Source of the DNA: Asparagopsis taxiformis
Lineage: Eukaryota > Rhodophyta > Florideophyceae > Bonnemaisoniales > Bonnemaisoniaceae
Direction: 5' to 3'
Length of the DNA: 64,000 nucleotides
Assembly (NCBI GenBank): GCA_030407315.1
Contig: JALQPE010002496.1
Span: forward strand, 20,833-84,832
Both the position numbers and the translations under genes were made by a program. This document shows, piece by piece, positions 43,136 through 55,001 of this stretch. The first letter of the stretch is position 1; the number at the start of each line of letters is the position of its first letter. The notes under the pieces are model-generated. The model was given only the letters and a program-made list of their open reading frames with translations, had not been told where the DNA came from and searched no databases.

Positions 43136-43488
43136 ACCGTGTTGGTTCCATCTATTGTCCCAGGCAGCGTATTTCACTATCCGGCCATGTTGCCTTGGCC
43201 AATACAAAACACTATCCGCCAACACTGCCCAGTACAGTAAATTACATCATATCCAACTATTGAATAAATCATTAATTTTTACTGTCTCCATTCACTGCCT
43301 CAGACAGTACTGTGAGACAGTGTTTTTTACTGTCTGCAGACAGTGTTCCGTACTGTCTGCCAGACAGTGCAAATCACTGTCTCCAAGTGTGGCATTAATT
43401 TTCATTTGCCGCATAGTGATTTTTACTGTCTCAGACAGTAAAAATCACTGTCTCGCAGTACTGTCTGAGGCCCCCTTTTCAACACCGT
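43136..43488 (-). repeat. Element right end: ACTGTCT/AGACAGT-rich subterminal region and terminal inverted repeat
   Basis: Many inverted ACTGTCT/AGACAGT words (for example 43280-43450) lead to the end GGCCCCCTTTTCAACACCGT at 43488. This is the reverse complement of the left-type end at 3463-3482. AGT (43489-43491) matches the AGT before the left end. Confidence 0.8.
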
Positions 43489-44865
43489 AGTGATGTGCTG
43501 GTCTAACTTGATACGACCATTGGACAGTTTTGCTCTCTAAGCAATGAGCGAAAAATCAATGATTGCGCGTGTCGTCGGTACGGTCTTGTAATGTTGGCTC
43601 AACCAATAACATCTAACGTTGAGTTATCCACCCTCCGCCGTGTCGCGTCGTAAATTTGCACAGAAAATTTGTTTCAAATCTTTGCTCTAATTATCAGCTC
43701 AAATACGGCATTGATCTCCAGCTTCATCTGGACAGAAACACCGATCGCTCGATGTCTGTCTCAGATAAACCGCAGTCAAAACGCCATGCGGAAAGTTTCA
43801 TCGCTTCCCGTTGCGACTGAATCTGCAAACGCCACACAAAAAATTTGCCCTTTCCGCGTCCGGAACGAACGCCGACTACATGTCGTCAGGTTCCTGATCG
43901 ACTGGATCGATGGAGCTTGCTCTGCAGGAGAGCAGGACAGGCGGTTTGTTATGCCTGGACAATTTCCATACCGATCTCCCTTCTTGAGTGCAAATTACGA
44001 GTCTAGAAATTGACTTGCATCGGCTGCTGTATCACATCTGTGCTAAGGATTGATGATACCCGTACCGCTGAGAAATTGCAGCTCTGGTAACGTGGGGATG
44101 ATGTGCTGAACACGCAGAAACGCTGATCCATAACGGACTGCTTCATAGGCATAGTACGGAATGTATTGAGACAGCCCAAGCGAATTCAGGAGGGAGCACC
44201 AGGGCAGTGCGCGGTGACTCAGCAGATACCAGTGGTGAGTGGTCTAAATGGGCTACACACGAGTTTGTCAATGAACAGTCTAGTTTAGTTTGGGAAATGT
44301 GTCGGGATGGAGGTATGTTGTAAATGTCGACAGATTTGAGGAAGCGATAGAAGCAATCAGCACCGTGTAGTTGCATCAAGGCTTTAGTGGCCATTGCTAG
44401 AGAACTTTCTCAATGCCCTTATTGCAGGATGGGCAGAAAACCCGGCCGGCTTCGAGATTGAAGAATTCATGCGCAGATTGAATGAATGCAATTGACGGAG
44501 AATGCAGAAGTATACAATGGTATCGTTTTGCAGGGTGACGTAGGGGAAACATGTTGGGCTTGTTGGAAATGCTGAGAGCGATGATGAGATCCAGTCCTTT
44601 CCGTCGTAGATGGCAGTGCTTATTTTCTGCACGGCTAGCTTGTCTGCTGGGCGACTGGGCGGTATTGGCGTACGATGAAGCGGGACTGGTGGTGTTTAAA
44701 TGACATTTTTTGTTGAAGATGGATGTATGTGTGCGACTAGAATGTAGTAAGAGCATGAAAATGTTTATGTTTGATGGGCGTCGCATGTTGGGGGACTTTA
44801 TGTCGTGTGGGGCAATAATGTCTCAGGTATTTGAAGCAGACAGCAATCGCTTGAGCGCATATAGA
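43489..44865. other. No supported gene
   Basis: Short open frames on both strands (43669-44013 plus; 44397-44786 minus, ending FFNLEAGRVFCPSCNKG) show no family signature. The minus-strand frame has a Cys pair and could be a gene remnant; I cannot support more. Confidence 0.35.
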
Positions 44866-45105
44866 CGTCCGGTGAATGACCAGCGCAATTGCATTGCTGG
44901 CGAGCCCAGAAATTCTAAAATTTCAGTCAGAAAAAAAATGCAAAAATACATCGATTTGGGCGGTCGAAAGTGCCGTACGGCACACCCCCATCTCAAAACA
45001 TGTTCACATGTGCATGTTTTTGAGAATAGCCCAAAAAATAAAGCAATTCAGGACGTCCGCCGGACATAGGCTTGATTCTAATTTGGCCACAACGGCCCCA
45101 GAAGC
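44866..45105 (-). repeat. Diverged copy of the ~390-bp dispersed repeat
   Basis: Core palindrome GTGCCGTACGGCAC at 44970-44983, GAGCCCAGAAATTCTAAAAT upstream, and CATGTTCACATGTGCATG plus GGCCACAACGGCCCC downstream. Confidence 0.8.
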
Positions 45106-45517
45106 TACCAAGCGCCCCGAGCGGCCCCTCCCGCTCACTTACCCACTCACGCCCATCTTGCAGAAACGTTCCTGCTGGCCTCATCCATGCCTTCACATCC
45201 ACATCATAATCCTCTGCTGAGCTGTTCACCTTGGACGCTCACTGGAAGTACTCGTCTTCGACGTCCGCCAATGCAGGACAACACCATGAATACTAAACCA
45301 ACCGTGGATCTCAGTCATCAACGGTGGGCGTCCTATAAATGACTGCTATAGAACCATTGCCCCAAGCCCTCCAGTTTGGACGCTCAGCCAACAGCGATTG
45401 CTGCTCTACCTCCTTGGTCGTTCTCCGATGCATGTAAATGCGCCAAAGTACGACCGATGGGCAGTCCAAACTTTTTGTACCAGTGCACGCTTAGGGATAC
45501 CACAAGGTTCGTCATAC

Positions 45518-45604
45518 ACCACACAAACACACAAACACACAAACACACAAACACACAAAACACAAACACACAAACACACAAACACACAAACACACAAACA
45601 ACCA
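45518..45604. repeat. (ACACAAAC)n microsatellite
   Basis: About eleven CACACAAA units, one shortened (AAAACAC). Simple-sequence slippage; the open frames across it are not genes. Confidence 0.95.
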
Positions 45605-45835
45605 CGCACTGCAGCACCCAACTTTCGCATGCGTCAGTGATGTGCTGCTGCAGTGTGTATGCGCTGTGCGGTAGCAAGATTTCCATGCTTGCAGCCATTC
45701 ACATCCAGACATCCAGCCGCCGACCAGGGAAGCCGTTTGCAGCCGATTCCCCCTTGTCTGCATGGCATCTCGGTGCTGTCAACACTTGCTTAGTTGCTGC
45801 GATGCGAGCAAATGTGCAGCACTAGCCTAACTTGA

Positions 45836-48014
45836 AATGGACGTCCAGTGGAAGTCCGGCTCGGTTACATTGCTGGTCAGCCCTGAAATTCTAAAATGTT
45901 GGGCTGAGAAATAGCTGCAAAACTGTATCCATGTGCAATACTCGACCAACCTGAAATGGACGTCCGGTGAATGTCCAGCTCAATTGCATTGCTGGCGAGC
46001 CCAGAAATTCTAAAATTTCAGTCAGAAAAAATTGCAAAATTATATCGATTTGGGCGGTCGAAAGTGCCGTACGGCACACCCCCCATCTCAAAAACATGTT
46101 CACATGTGCATGTTTTTGAGAATAGCCCAAATTTCAATTCAAATCAAGGTGTCTAATTTGGCCACAACGGCCCCAGGAACCGGCCGCCGCCCCGACCGGG
46201 GTCATCACTGGCTTCTGTAAGCACCAACTGTAAGCCAAAATCGCGTCTTACGAAGGGTCGATTTCAGGCTCAACACGTCAGGGGACAGGTCTTGGTCCTT
46301 GTTTCATCATGGTCCCGCCCTACTCTCTCACGATCAACCTGAAATGGACGTCGGTGGATGTCCAGCTCGATTGCATTGCTGGCCAGCCCAGAAATTCTAA
46401 AATTTCCGAAAAATCAATTTGGTGGCTCAGCATCTCCTGTGCAGAAAACTCTCGCACTCATTTCTGATATACGTTTTGACGTGTTTTTTACTTTTAAGCA
46501 TCAGGAAAGGTGTTACGGGAAAATTGGGACTACGCTACTTGTGTACCGCGTCGTCTGAAATAGCGAGTAGTGTTTGTTGTATAGTTGTGGAGTATGCGTC
46601 TGGTGGTTTGTAAAGCTTGCAGAACGGGATAGGGATGTGGGTGGCTCCATTTTATGAATACATGAATACAAATATTCAGGGTTGACGAAGCGGAAATGCA
46701 TACGCTCATACATGTATGAGTTTGCATAGTGGAGAAAATATTTACATCGAATTTACATGGAAGAGATGGAGGTTTTAAGGATGAGGTATGAGGAAGAAAA
46801 TTCTTCTGTGGTATGAGGATGTGTTCTGTGGGGGGTGGATGGAATCTTGGGATGGGATGGTACAGGGGGAAGTGGAAATGTACGGAGTGCGGGTTTAGAT
46901 TGGAGTGTGATTCGGAGAGGAGTGCCGACAAGCATATTATGGGGATTGGGGAGACGCTGCGGGGTGTTGGGGTAGTGAGGGCGGAGGAGGTGTTTAGATG
47001 GGACCGTAGGAGGGTGCGGTTGAAGGCCCCGAGAGGAGGGGGTTTTAGGAAAGTGAGGAGAAAGAGGTGGGAAGGGGGGTGGCGTCTGTTCTGGCTGTGG
47101 TGAGTGGGGATGTGATGGGGAAGAAGAGGGTTATTGTATTTGGGGAGGGAGGAGAGTGGGAGGATGGGTGCGAAGTGGGGGTTGATATGTGGTTCAGAGC
47201 GGGGAGGTTTCGGGGAGACGGCGGGGGAGCGGGAGCGTGGGCCGGTGGTGGTGGTGGTAGTGTATACGGTATCGAAGATGCGGATGGCGTGGGGGCATGT
47301 AGCAGGTGAGGGAGGGAGGGGTGGAGCAGGTCGAAGAGTAAGCTGCAGGGGAAGTTTGTGGAGAGGGCGAAGGAGAGGGGTTGAAGGTAGAGGAGAGAGG
47401 GTATTGAAGAACAATACGTTGCAAAGGTGATGGGGGAGAGCATGGTCGAGGGGATAGGGGATGTTTTCCCTATTCTGAGGTAGTATGAGGACTGGTTATA
47501 AGAAATCTGTACGGTAGAGCAGAAAAGTAGGTATGGAATGGAGGTGTGCACCGTGGAAACGGGGATAGGTAGCTGAAAATGCGTGCTAGAGTGGTATTGG
47601 GGTGTTTGAGGTACAGTACGGGGGAGGTGAGCACCAACAGGAAGGGGGTGTGAGCGAGAGGATGAAAAAATTAAAGACGAAATTGGAGTCGACGACAAGG
47701 AAAAATAGAGTGGTCGCCGTGATGGATGGCGGACATCCATGTCGAGCAAGGCGGCAGAAATTTCTGGGGTCGAAATTTTTGAATTTCTGAACCGGCGCCC
47801 GTCCTAGGTTGACATAGACATGGCGGAAGTCCATCCTGAGGGGGACATCCGTGGTACTAGAAACAATGAATGTCGTCCTAGTAATACTAGACGTACTAGA
47901 CCGCATGGACGTCCGGTTCTAGGCGGACATCCAAAAATACTGGAGAACATGGACGTCCGCCTAGTAATACTAGGTGTACTAGAGGTTGTGGACGTCCGCG
48001 TCCATTTCCGAGAA
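45836..48014 (-). repeat. ~2.1-kb repeat, copy B, with an extra dispersed-repeat fragment at its left
   Basis: From ~45944 this is a near-duplicate of 31258-33426: dispersed-repeat units (palindrome 46064-46077), G-rich segment, CTAGTA/GGACGTCC segment and the same right end GCGTCCATTTCCGAGAACAC+AGACG at 48014. It lacks one GC-rich sub-block present near 31500-31570. Positions 45836-45930 are a short extra, diverged repeat fragment. No frame is conserved with copy A. Confidence 0.88.
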
Positions 48015-49501
48015 CACAGACGTAGAGGTGGTAGAGCTAAGGCGGATCGCCTGCTTGAATGTGGGTTTTAAGGCGACACAGACGATACGTCGAGAATCTT
48101 GGTTCAAGTGATACTGCTATGCAGGTGAGAGGTTGGCTTGTCAGGCCAACCCTGAAGGGGTAGAAGGGATAGCGCAAAAACTGTATCAGTGGTACACTGA
48201 AGTGGTAGGGTGTGACGGTGGTACACCGGGTGTCAACGGACACTTAGTGTGTGAGGGGAATGGCCAACGGTCGAGAAGGAAATGAAGGGGAGCTGATAAA
48301 GCGTGAATGGTGGTCAACCAAGCAGATGAGGGTAACTGATAGGTGGAGAAGGGCGAGTGGGCACGCGTGCCACGGGTGGCACTTGCAGGGAAGAGACCCT
48401 GAAAGGGCAGAGGAGAAGCTGGTACAACGAGACGGCGATGACGGAGGCGCTGATACAGCGGAAATAGTAAGGCCTGACTTGTGCCACGAACTATAGCCAC
48501 AGGCGGAGTAGGCAAACAGTTACTGCGATCCGCAGGATGGGAGCGAAGCGACAAGATCAGGTCCGGTGGTACACCAAGAGGACGAAGACTCCTGATAGAG
48601 AGGCACGCGCGCAACAGGTCGCCCGTGGTAAAGGAGAAGTGCTGATACAGCAGGTGGAAGCCAAAAGGCAAACGATGGATCAGCGACGAACGGGTACCGG
48701 AAGGGTGCCAGGCGCTATAGCCAAGGGAGAAGCAGGCTGGATTGTCTTACCGCCTGGCGGTCCTCGCTGATCGAGCCGTGTCGCTTCCCTATTGGGTACC
48801 CACTTACGGGATGTGCCAATCAGAAGGCACTAGCCAACTGGCGTGTTTCCTATACTTAGGACAAGCTAAGGCTGACAAATAACCCCACCCGGGCCTATCG
48901 GCCCCAGCCAAGACCCCACAAGGGGCAAATTTTAACTTAGGCTGATCAGCCATACATTACAATGTAAGCCTATTGGCAATGACCTCGCGGTAGGCGAGCG
49001 CCAGTAATTGGGTTCTGATTGGTCACTAACTGGATATTTATTCCTAACCACTAACCCTAGCTTACAGTAGACTTAGTATAAATATGCCACTGGAATAGCC
49101 AGTAGACACGGTTTCTAGAGTAACGTAAACTCAAGTGGAATTACGACCCACGGGAACAGTGTTCGCATACCTATTGTTCAACCCCTCTCCGGGAAAACCT
49201 TAGGGTTAGCCAACAGCTCGACGGATTACGTCACTCGCTCTATCCATACGCCTCTCGCGTGAGCACCCCTTTGTCGCACAACCCCCTCCGGGTAGCGATA
49301 CCTTCTCTCTTACGAGACTACCCGCTGGGTACCTATAAGGTTCATCTGCTCTGCCACTTCCTCTACCGAGGCTCGGGACACCTGTCGGGTAGTTTGCCGC
49401 TCCAACGGATTTCTACCTGCTACATTGGTCTCTCGACCTAGAACCTTGTACCCTCGGGTAAGTCTCTTTGAGAGAAATCTTCCTTCACAATCATCTTCAC
49501 G
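48015..49501 (+). mobile_element. Probable LTR/leader region of a retroelement (boundaries unclear)
   Basis: A TATA-like box (TATAAATAT, 49077-49085) and a ~420-bp leader precede the gag-like frame at 49502, as in a 5' LTR plus untranslated leader. The upstream part (48240-48775) is open in places (48537-48770, Arg/Gln-rich) but unrecognised. I could not find clean TG...CA ends or a primer-binding site. Confidence 0.35.
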
Positions 49502-50421
49502 ATGCCTCGTAACCCTACAATGGGACCCTCTAGTGAGGACATCGCGCCTGCCAGCGACTTATCCGATTCGGATCTGATCGCCGAAGAAGGCGTGGTGATT
49601 AACACCCTGCAAGACCGAGCCGACCGAATCTTCAACGAACGGTTGGAAGAGTTCAAGGCTGAATTCAGCACCGTCGTCGAGAAGACTGTTCAAGACCGCA
49701 GGGCGGAGATCGTAGACGCTACGGTCGAAACCGTAATGGAACTGGTCGAGCCAAAATTGCTGGCCGCCAGCCGAGAAGCCACCCAAGATCGGGACGCCGA
49801 GTTCCTAGCGGAAACCTGGAATCACGTCAAAGCCGAATTCGCTAAACGCGTATCCCGTTTGGAAACTCGTCTGGAAGAGCTTTCGATTCACGGCTCTAAT
49901 GCCAGTCCGTTAGGACAACAGGAGTTTCCTTCGCGCCGCATCCGATCAGCCGACTTCCCCGACCCTACACCCAGTAGGGAGGAAAAGAAGAAGATCCCCG
50001 ATTGGATCAAGTCGCAGAAGCGACCCGACACCTGTCGGACCGTGTCGACGCCCTCGCCGAATCACTATCCCAAACAGGGAATATCTCTCGCACGAGATAG
50101 CACACTCGTGCCACCGGATCTGCACCGGAAAATCCCTCGTGGGACGATGAAGAAGGACCTCTTGAGGAAGGCTTGGTGCCCTTGAAGGCCCGCAAACCTG
50201 CGTTCGACCTAGTGGTCTCCTATCGGTACTACCGACTCAAGAACAAGTCCCTAACGACTGATACCCCAATGGGTAAATCAAGAAGCTTGTATAAGCTAAC
50301 GGAGAAGATCCGTAATTTCAACGCGTCATTCACGCCGTTCGATGGTACGGAACCTAACACTGATTTGCATATGAACAGAATGTACTTCCGGAAACAGAAT
50401 CTGAAAATTTTTCGATGTTGA
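49502..50421 (+). pseudogene. Retroelement Gag-like protein, frameshifted and truncated
   Basis: ATG at 49502. The first ~160 residues are acidic and coiled-coil-like (RIFNERLEEFKAEFSTVVEK; ETRLEELS). Around 49985 the coil-like pattern moves to another frame (VAEATRHLSDRVDALAESLS) and hits a stop. Further gag-like sequence lies in the frame reaching 50421 (KARKPAFDLVVSYRYYRL, then NFNASFTPFDGTE, a common Gag-type F-GTE motif). No zinc knuckle or Pol follows. The layout suggests a Ty3-like Gag remnant; class is uncertain. Confidence 0.5.
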
Positions 50422-51020
50422 TTGACTAATCGTAAGTTGATTGAAGTGTGGCCAATGAGATGAACATATTGACTGATTGGCCGGAATTGCGCTGACAGCT
50501 CCAAGTTCATCACTGCCCCAACCCAATTTGTTTGTCTTACAACCAGTCGCAGCTTGGTTCGTTTACAATCCTCTGACAGCCTGTCGACAATCTGCTCGCT
50601 TCTGCCTTGAAAGTCGCGTTTCAACCGTATTGGTAGTTTTCAAAACAATCTGACCATACTAGAGTTCTTATTTGATAACATTATCTGTATTTATTTTATA
50701 AAAAACTATATGTGCACCGTGGTTCTATTGTTAATATTTGCTCGCCGTGTTGGTGCAGCAGCATGAAAGCGATCCATTTCATGTCTGCCGATGCATCGCA
50801 CCCATGCGCATAGGGAGATAAATGAATAGTTTAACTGGAACATGCGAGTGCATATCCCTTGTCTAAACGCACAGGATCCGTATGGCGCGCTTGGTGGGTT
50901 TGTCGAAATATAGTTGCCTGGTAAGACAACCTGCTAGAGTAGACGAAACATATTTGTAGTACAAAATGACTACCGCCAATCCAAGGTCGCATTCAATACA
51001 TCACGACGAGTCTGTGTTGC
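50422..51020. other. Intergenic, no feature recognised
   Basis: AT-rich junction between the gag remnant and the cut 3' end of the TOG gene. Nothing supported. Confidence 0.45.
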
Positions 51021-54000
51021 TCATACTGGCCGAGGAACTTGATCGCTTTGTATCCCAATATCTCCACGTAGCCTTGGTATGAGCCATTCTAATAAATCCT
51101 TCCTGAAACCGGAGTTCAGGTTATCGAAAGGCAGATGACAGTATGGAATAAGGGGTGCAAGACCGACTGTGTCAAACCAGCTATCCAGACATTTCATCGC
51201 AGACTCTCTCACACTCTTCTTGATGTCTACACATCCCTGCCCGAGAACAGCCGGTACTAATGCTTTCACATGTATGATTGCACCTGGTCCCATCGCTTGA
51301 ACAAAGCGACCGACAACAGAAAACGTCATTGTAGCTAAGTTACGATTGCTATCGCTCAGCCGTGCCCTCAATGCTGAAATGATCTCACTACCGACATTCG
51401 GCTTGACGAAATCACCAGCGTTCTCCAGAATGAGAGTAATGGCTGTCAACGCATCTTGCCTTTTCTTCCAGTTGGAGTTCTTCAAGTCCAGGAAAATTCT
51501 AGAGTTGGGCGCGAATTCGTTGGCAATAGATACCCGAACAGTTGGCTTCACCTGTGGCTGTGATTCTTCTTCATGTTCTTCAGGAGGATGTTCATGGGTT
51601 TCCTCAGGAATGTGTTCTGGTGGTCCATCACGAGGTTGTTCTGGGATAATCTTTGAAGGTTTATGAATAGGAGTACCCACCTTCGGTGGCATACGTTCGG
51701 CCTTCACGGTTTCCATGGGAGGTTCGGGTTCTTCCGGAACTTCTTCGACTGCTGGTGAAGGATTCTGTGAGACACCAAATCGCTTTTTCCTAGTGGGAGG
51801 ATCTGGATCACGGGTGTACTTCTGCATTTCTGTATCAAACAGTTCTAATGATTCTTGCGGGGTTTCAGCTTCTTCCAGTAGCTTCCTGAATTTCTCAGCT
51901 CCATATCGTAAAGCTGTTTTGCAACCTAAGGCCAAGGCCGCGGTTCTCGCTGCTGGTGCGGCGAACCCTATAGAGATTGAAGTTAGTTTTGCGCTCGTTT
52001 TTCCAGGAACAGCCGGAACGCTAAAGTCCTCGACAAGAGAAGAACCAAATTTCAGAATTCCAACGACTGCTCTACTATTCTTTGTTTCTTGAATTGCTTG
52101 GGACAAGATTTCAAAAAGGTAACGCGCACTCGTGGCTCCGCAAATGAAATCATTATTGCGCTTGCTATCTTCGCACATTTGATATCCCCAATCTTCTCAA
52201 CAGCAATAAGCAACAACGGCTTGAGAGTTTTGCGGGGCAAGTGGGAAGTACATTTTGTGGCAACCATACCGAAAAGTTCAAGCTTTGGTTCTAACGCCAT
52301 GAAATTACTGTCGTTGAGGCCTGGTTCACAAGCTAAGAGAGCAAGGCAAATAGCTATGTCTTCATCTGTGAATGTCTCTTTCGGCTCTAGAACGCTGGTG
52401 ACCGTAGATACTGCAGCAACTCGACCCTTGAAGCTCTTTCCACTCCATTGATCGGGCTGGAAACCCTCAAAGCGCTCTTCAGCTATACTAAGAATATCAT
52501 CAGATTTGAGGGATATCTCACCCTCATCATCACTTTCCTCGATAACTGGTTTCTTAGGGGGTAGAGGTTTCGCGCGTTTTGGTGCTGAGGATAGCTTCTT
52601 TGCAGCAGCAGCCTTTGCTGCTTTTGCTTCAGCTGCCTGCTTCGCTGCTTTGGAACGGGTTGTTACGGATGACTGCGCAGTAGGGGCTTTCGAAGACGAA
52701 ACTTTCTTAGGTTCAGGTAAATCTGCAACTATTGTAGCAACTTTGTCTTTTCGTTTCTTGTCGAGCTTCTCCATGAAAGCAGCGACATTTCGGTCACCCA
52801 ACAGTTTCTGTAGCGAAGCTAAACCAGCAAGCGCAGCCTCACGAACCTCTGGAGATTAATCGTCAGTTGCTTTGACAAACATGTTACCAAAACATTTCAG
52901 GGGATTACCCTTCAAGTCGACAGGAGCCATGCCAGTTCTAATACATCGTCCAACCCACTTCAAAAGTTCACTACGAGCTTTTGGAACTTTGTGTGATGCG
53001 GCAGTGGTGATTTCATCCAAAAACTTCACGATGAGCAAGCATTTCTTTTCGTGCAGAGCGTCAAGAGCTGCAGACACAGCATCTACAAGGATTCGATTCT
53101 TCTCTTTCAGTGTACCAAATAGATCCACGCTAAGTCCCTTTGAAGCACCGCTCGGAAAAGCTTTCTTGAGTCCGTAACACATGGCTCGGATAAGCTTTGC
53201 GGCCGAAGCAACAACGTTGACGTTGGAGTCCTTTGTAAGTATCTTTCGAAGGCGAACAAAGATTTCTTGGTGGGTCCCAGGGACTAGTCTGGCATCACCA
53301 ATGATACTGATCGCAGCGTCCAGTGCTTGTTTACGAGCACTCCACTTTTTCGAATCGAGCGCAAAGTACCAATCTTTGGTGACCTCTTCTTCAATCTCAA
53401 TCTTGACTTTGCTGAGTTTTTCAAGAAGGTCGATTTCCTCTGCAAGATCAATTTCCTCTTCTTCGGCGATTCCGTCGCCGAATCCATCGTCTTCATCGCT
53501 ACCACCGCCCTCTTGTGCGCTGGCACGAACACGCTACTCCATAGCGCGAGTTAGTTTCTTGGGTTTAGGTTTTCGATTTTTCGCGTTGGCTTCGAAGGCG
53601 GCTTCGACCTCTTCGACAGTGACCTCTTTCGCGTTCTTCACGACGACTTTATCTTTGTCGCCTATCCAACGGTGCAATTCGATGACCAGTGCTTTAGCAG
53701 CGTTACGAACCGTTTCCTGAGAATGTCCGAAAAGTGGGGGGAGTTTTGTTGTAATCGCAAGAATAGGTACTGCGGAGCTTCCATACGTCGAAAGAGCTTG
53801 TAAGATGCTGTCCACAGAAGCGGAAACAACTTTGGGGGTTCTGTGCTTGAAACCGTTAGCAGCCATGGTTTCCACCGCCACATCACCCGCGTCTGCGCCA
53901 ACAAACATTAAAAACGCATCAATTACTTTGCTCTTATTAAGAGGCCGACCAGCCAAACCTTTGTCTACGATGCCCATGACAACGTCTGTGGCGACTCGCT

Positions 54001-54262
54001 TGACTAGCGGCGGAGGAGCGGTATCCGCAAACTTTGCAATAGCTTCGAAGCCAATGAGCTGAGCGGGGGCATTTGCGTCGCGAGCAATTTTTGGAAGTGC
54101 AGCCACAAAGTCTGTGTAAATCTTGCTGTCCTCTGGAGCGACATTGAATTTGTCAGTGAGTTCGCGGTAGGCGGCTTCTCTAACCTTCCAGTTTTTGTGC
54201 GAGGTACGTTCAGAGAGCGGTAGCTTTGCAGCTTCTGCAACGGGATCAACGTCCGGTTTCAT
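51021..54262 (-). pseudogene. XMAP215/MOR1/ch-TOG-type microtubule polymerase, interrupted
   Basis: Starts at ATG 54260-54262 with a TOG domain (PLSERTSHKNWKVREAAYREL; KNWKVR is the TOG signature). One frame stays homologous-looking for ~2.1 kb through a second TOG (WYFALDSKKWSARKQALDAA) and a linker, but holds an in-frame TAG (53534-53536, after TRAME) and TAA (52857-52859, between ATDD and SPEVREAAL). Near 52150 the frame shifts (AKIASAIMISF to CGATSARYLFEIL). A later TOG (NSNWKKRQDALTAITLI) runs to a stop at 51021, well short of the ~2000 residues of plant and animal members. The family adds tubulin at microtubule plus ends. It is either a recent pseudogene or carries assembly errors; other genes here use TAA and TAG as true stops, so recoding is unlikely. 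Confidence 0.75.
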
Positions 54263-54773
54263 GTGTGTTTAAGAAGTTGGGTACGTCAGGTGTGAGATGA
54301 GTGATGAAGCGCACGGTATAGAAACAAGCACAGAGAGCCGCATATGAGTGCTGGGATAGATGCAGGCGAAAGCGAGTGACAGAGTTCAGCGCTGACCAAA
54401 AATTGGCGCTCGTTGCGCCGACCCATTTGAAGTTTTGAATCTGAGCATTACAGTATTGAATTAAGCAGCGATTGCTGGAATAATGGAATTAATTTCTGGG
54501 CATTGCAGGATAGATTCAACTGTTTCTTTGCACATGTTGCGAGCACAACTTTTCAACTTGTTTCCGCCCGTCGCTACGGGGGAAAAGGTCTCTATTGTCG
54601 TTGTCGCGATTCATTCGCACACCCTTTAAAAACGACGACTGCAATGCCAATCAAATGCGCTTGGCAAGTTCTCAAACCGGCTTGCAGTGCATCTACGAGT
54701 GATACGAATCTCACATGATTTCGTTCACAATTGTGACGCACACATTTGGTTTTCGTTTAATTGGACTACTGCA
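54263..54773. other. Intergenic between the TOG gene and the small membrane-protein gene
   Basis: Upstream of the TOG gene start and downstream of the small gene's stop. No motif stands out. Confidence 0.4.
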
Positions 54774-54965
54774 CTACACGCTTTTTCGCAAGCCCAGCAG
54801 ATAATAAATGAGGTAGGCCACTAAGCCGAGCAGAAGAGTGACTATAAGGAACATGACGAAATGATCTGGATCATCATGACGACTCTCGGCATGGGCTTTG
54901 GAGTGGCGCTCACTTGGCTGGCGTCTCCTTCTCGCAGTTGTAGAATCTCCGTTGGTCGTATCCAT
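54774..54965 (-). CDS. Small tail-anchored membrane protein (63 residues)
   Basis: ATG at 54963-54965. The first ~35 residues are hydrophilic and basic (TTARRRRQPSERHSK). Residues ~40-60 form one hydrophobic helix (VMFLIVTLLLGLVAYLIYYL), followed by a short basic tail. This layout resembles tail-anchored ER proteins such as SERP1/RAMP4, but sequence identity is not evident. It is head to head with the protease fragment at 55002, with only 36 bp between start codons. Confidence 0.5.
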   Translation of the reverse strand: MDTTNGDSTTARRRRQPSERHSKAHAESRHDDPDHFVMFLIVTLLLGLVAYLIYYLLGLRKSV

Positions 54966-55001
54966 CGCGCTCTGTTTCACAACATTCTAACCTTGCGGTG
55001 A

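Noticed and set aside
45376..45825. Open frames across 45.4-45.8 kb on both strands with His/Thr or Val/Cys-rich tracts
   Set aside because: They are translations of the ACACAAAC microsatellite and its flanks with no conserved protein outside it.
46530..47749. Long Pro/Ser/Leu-rich minus-strand frames in the 2.1-kb repeat (also 32411-33310)
   Set aside because: They arise from the complement of a G-rich segment and are broken differently in the two copies, so no frame is conserved.
51021..54262. Alternative genetic code (TAG/TAA read as amino acids) to explain the TOG gene
   Set aside because: Other intact long genes in the window end cleanly at TAA or TAG, for example at 17437, 25393 and 30989.
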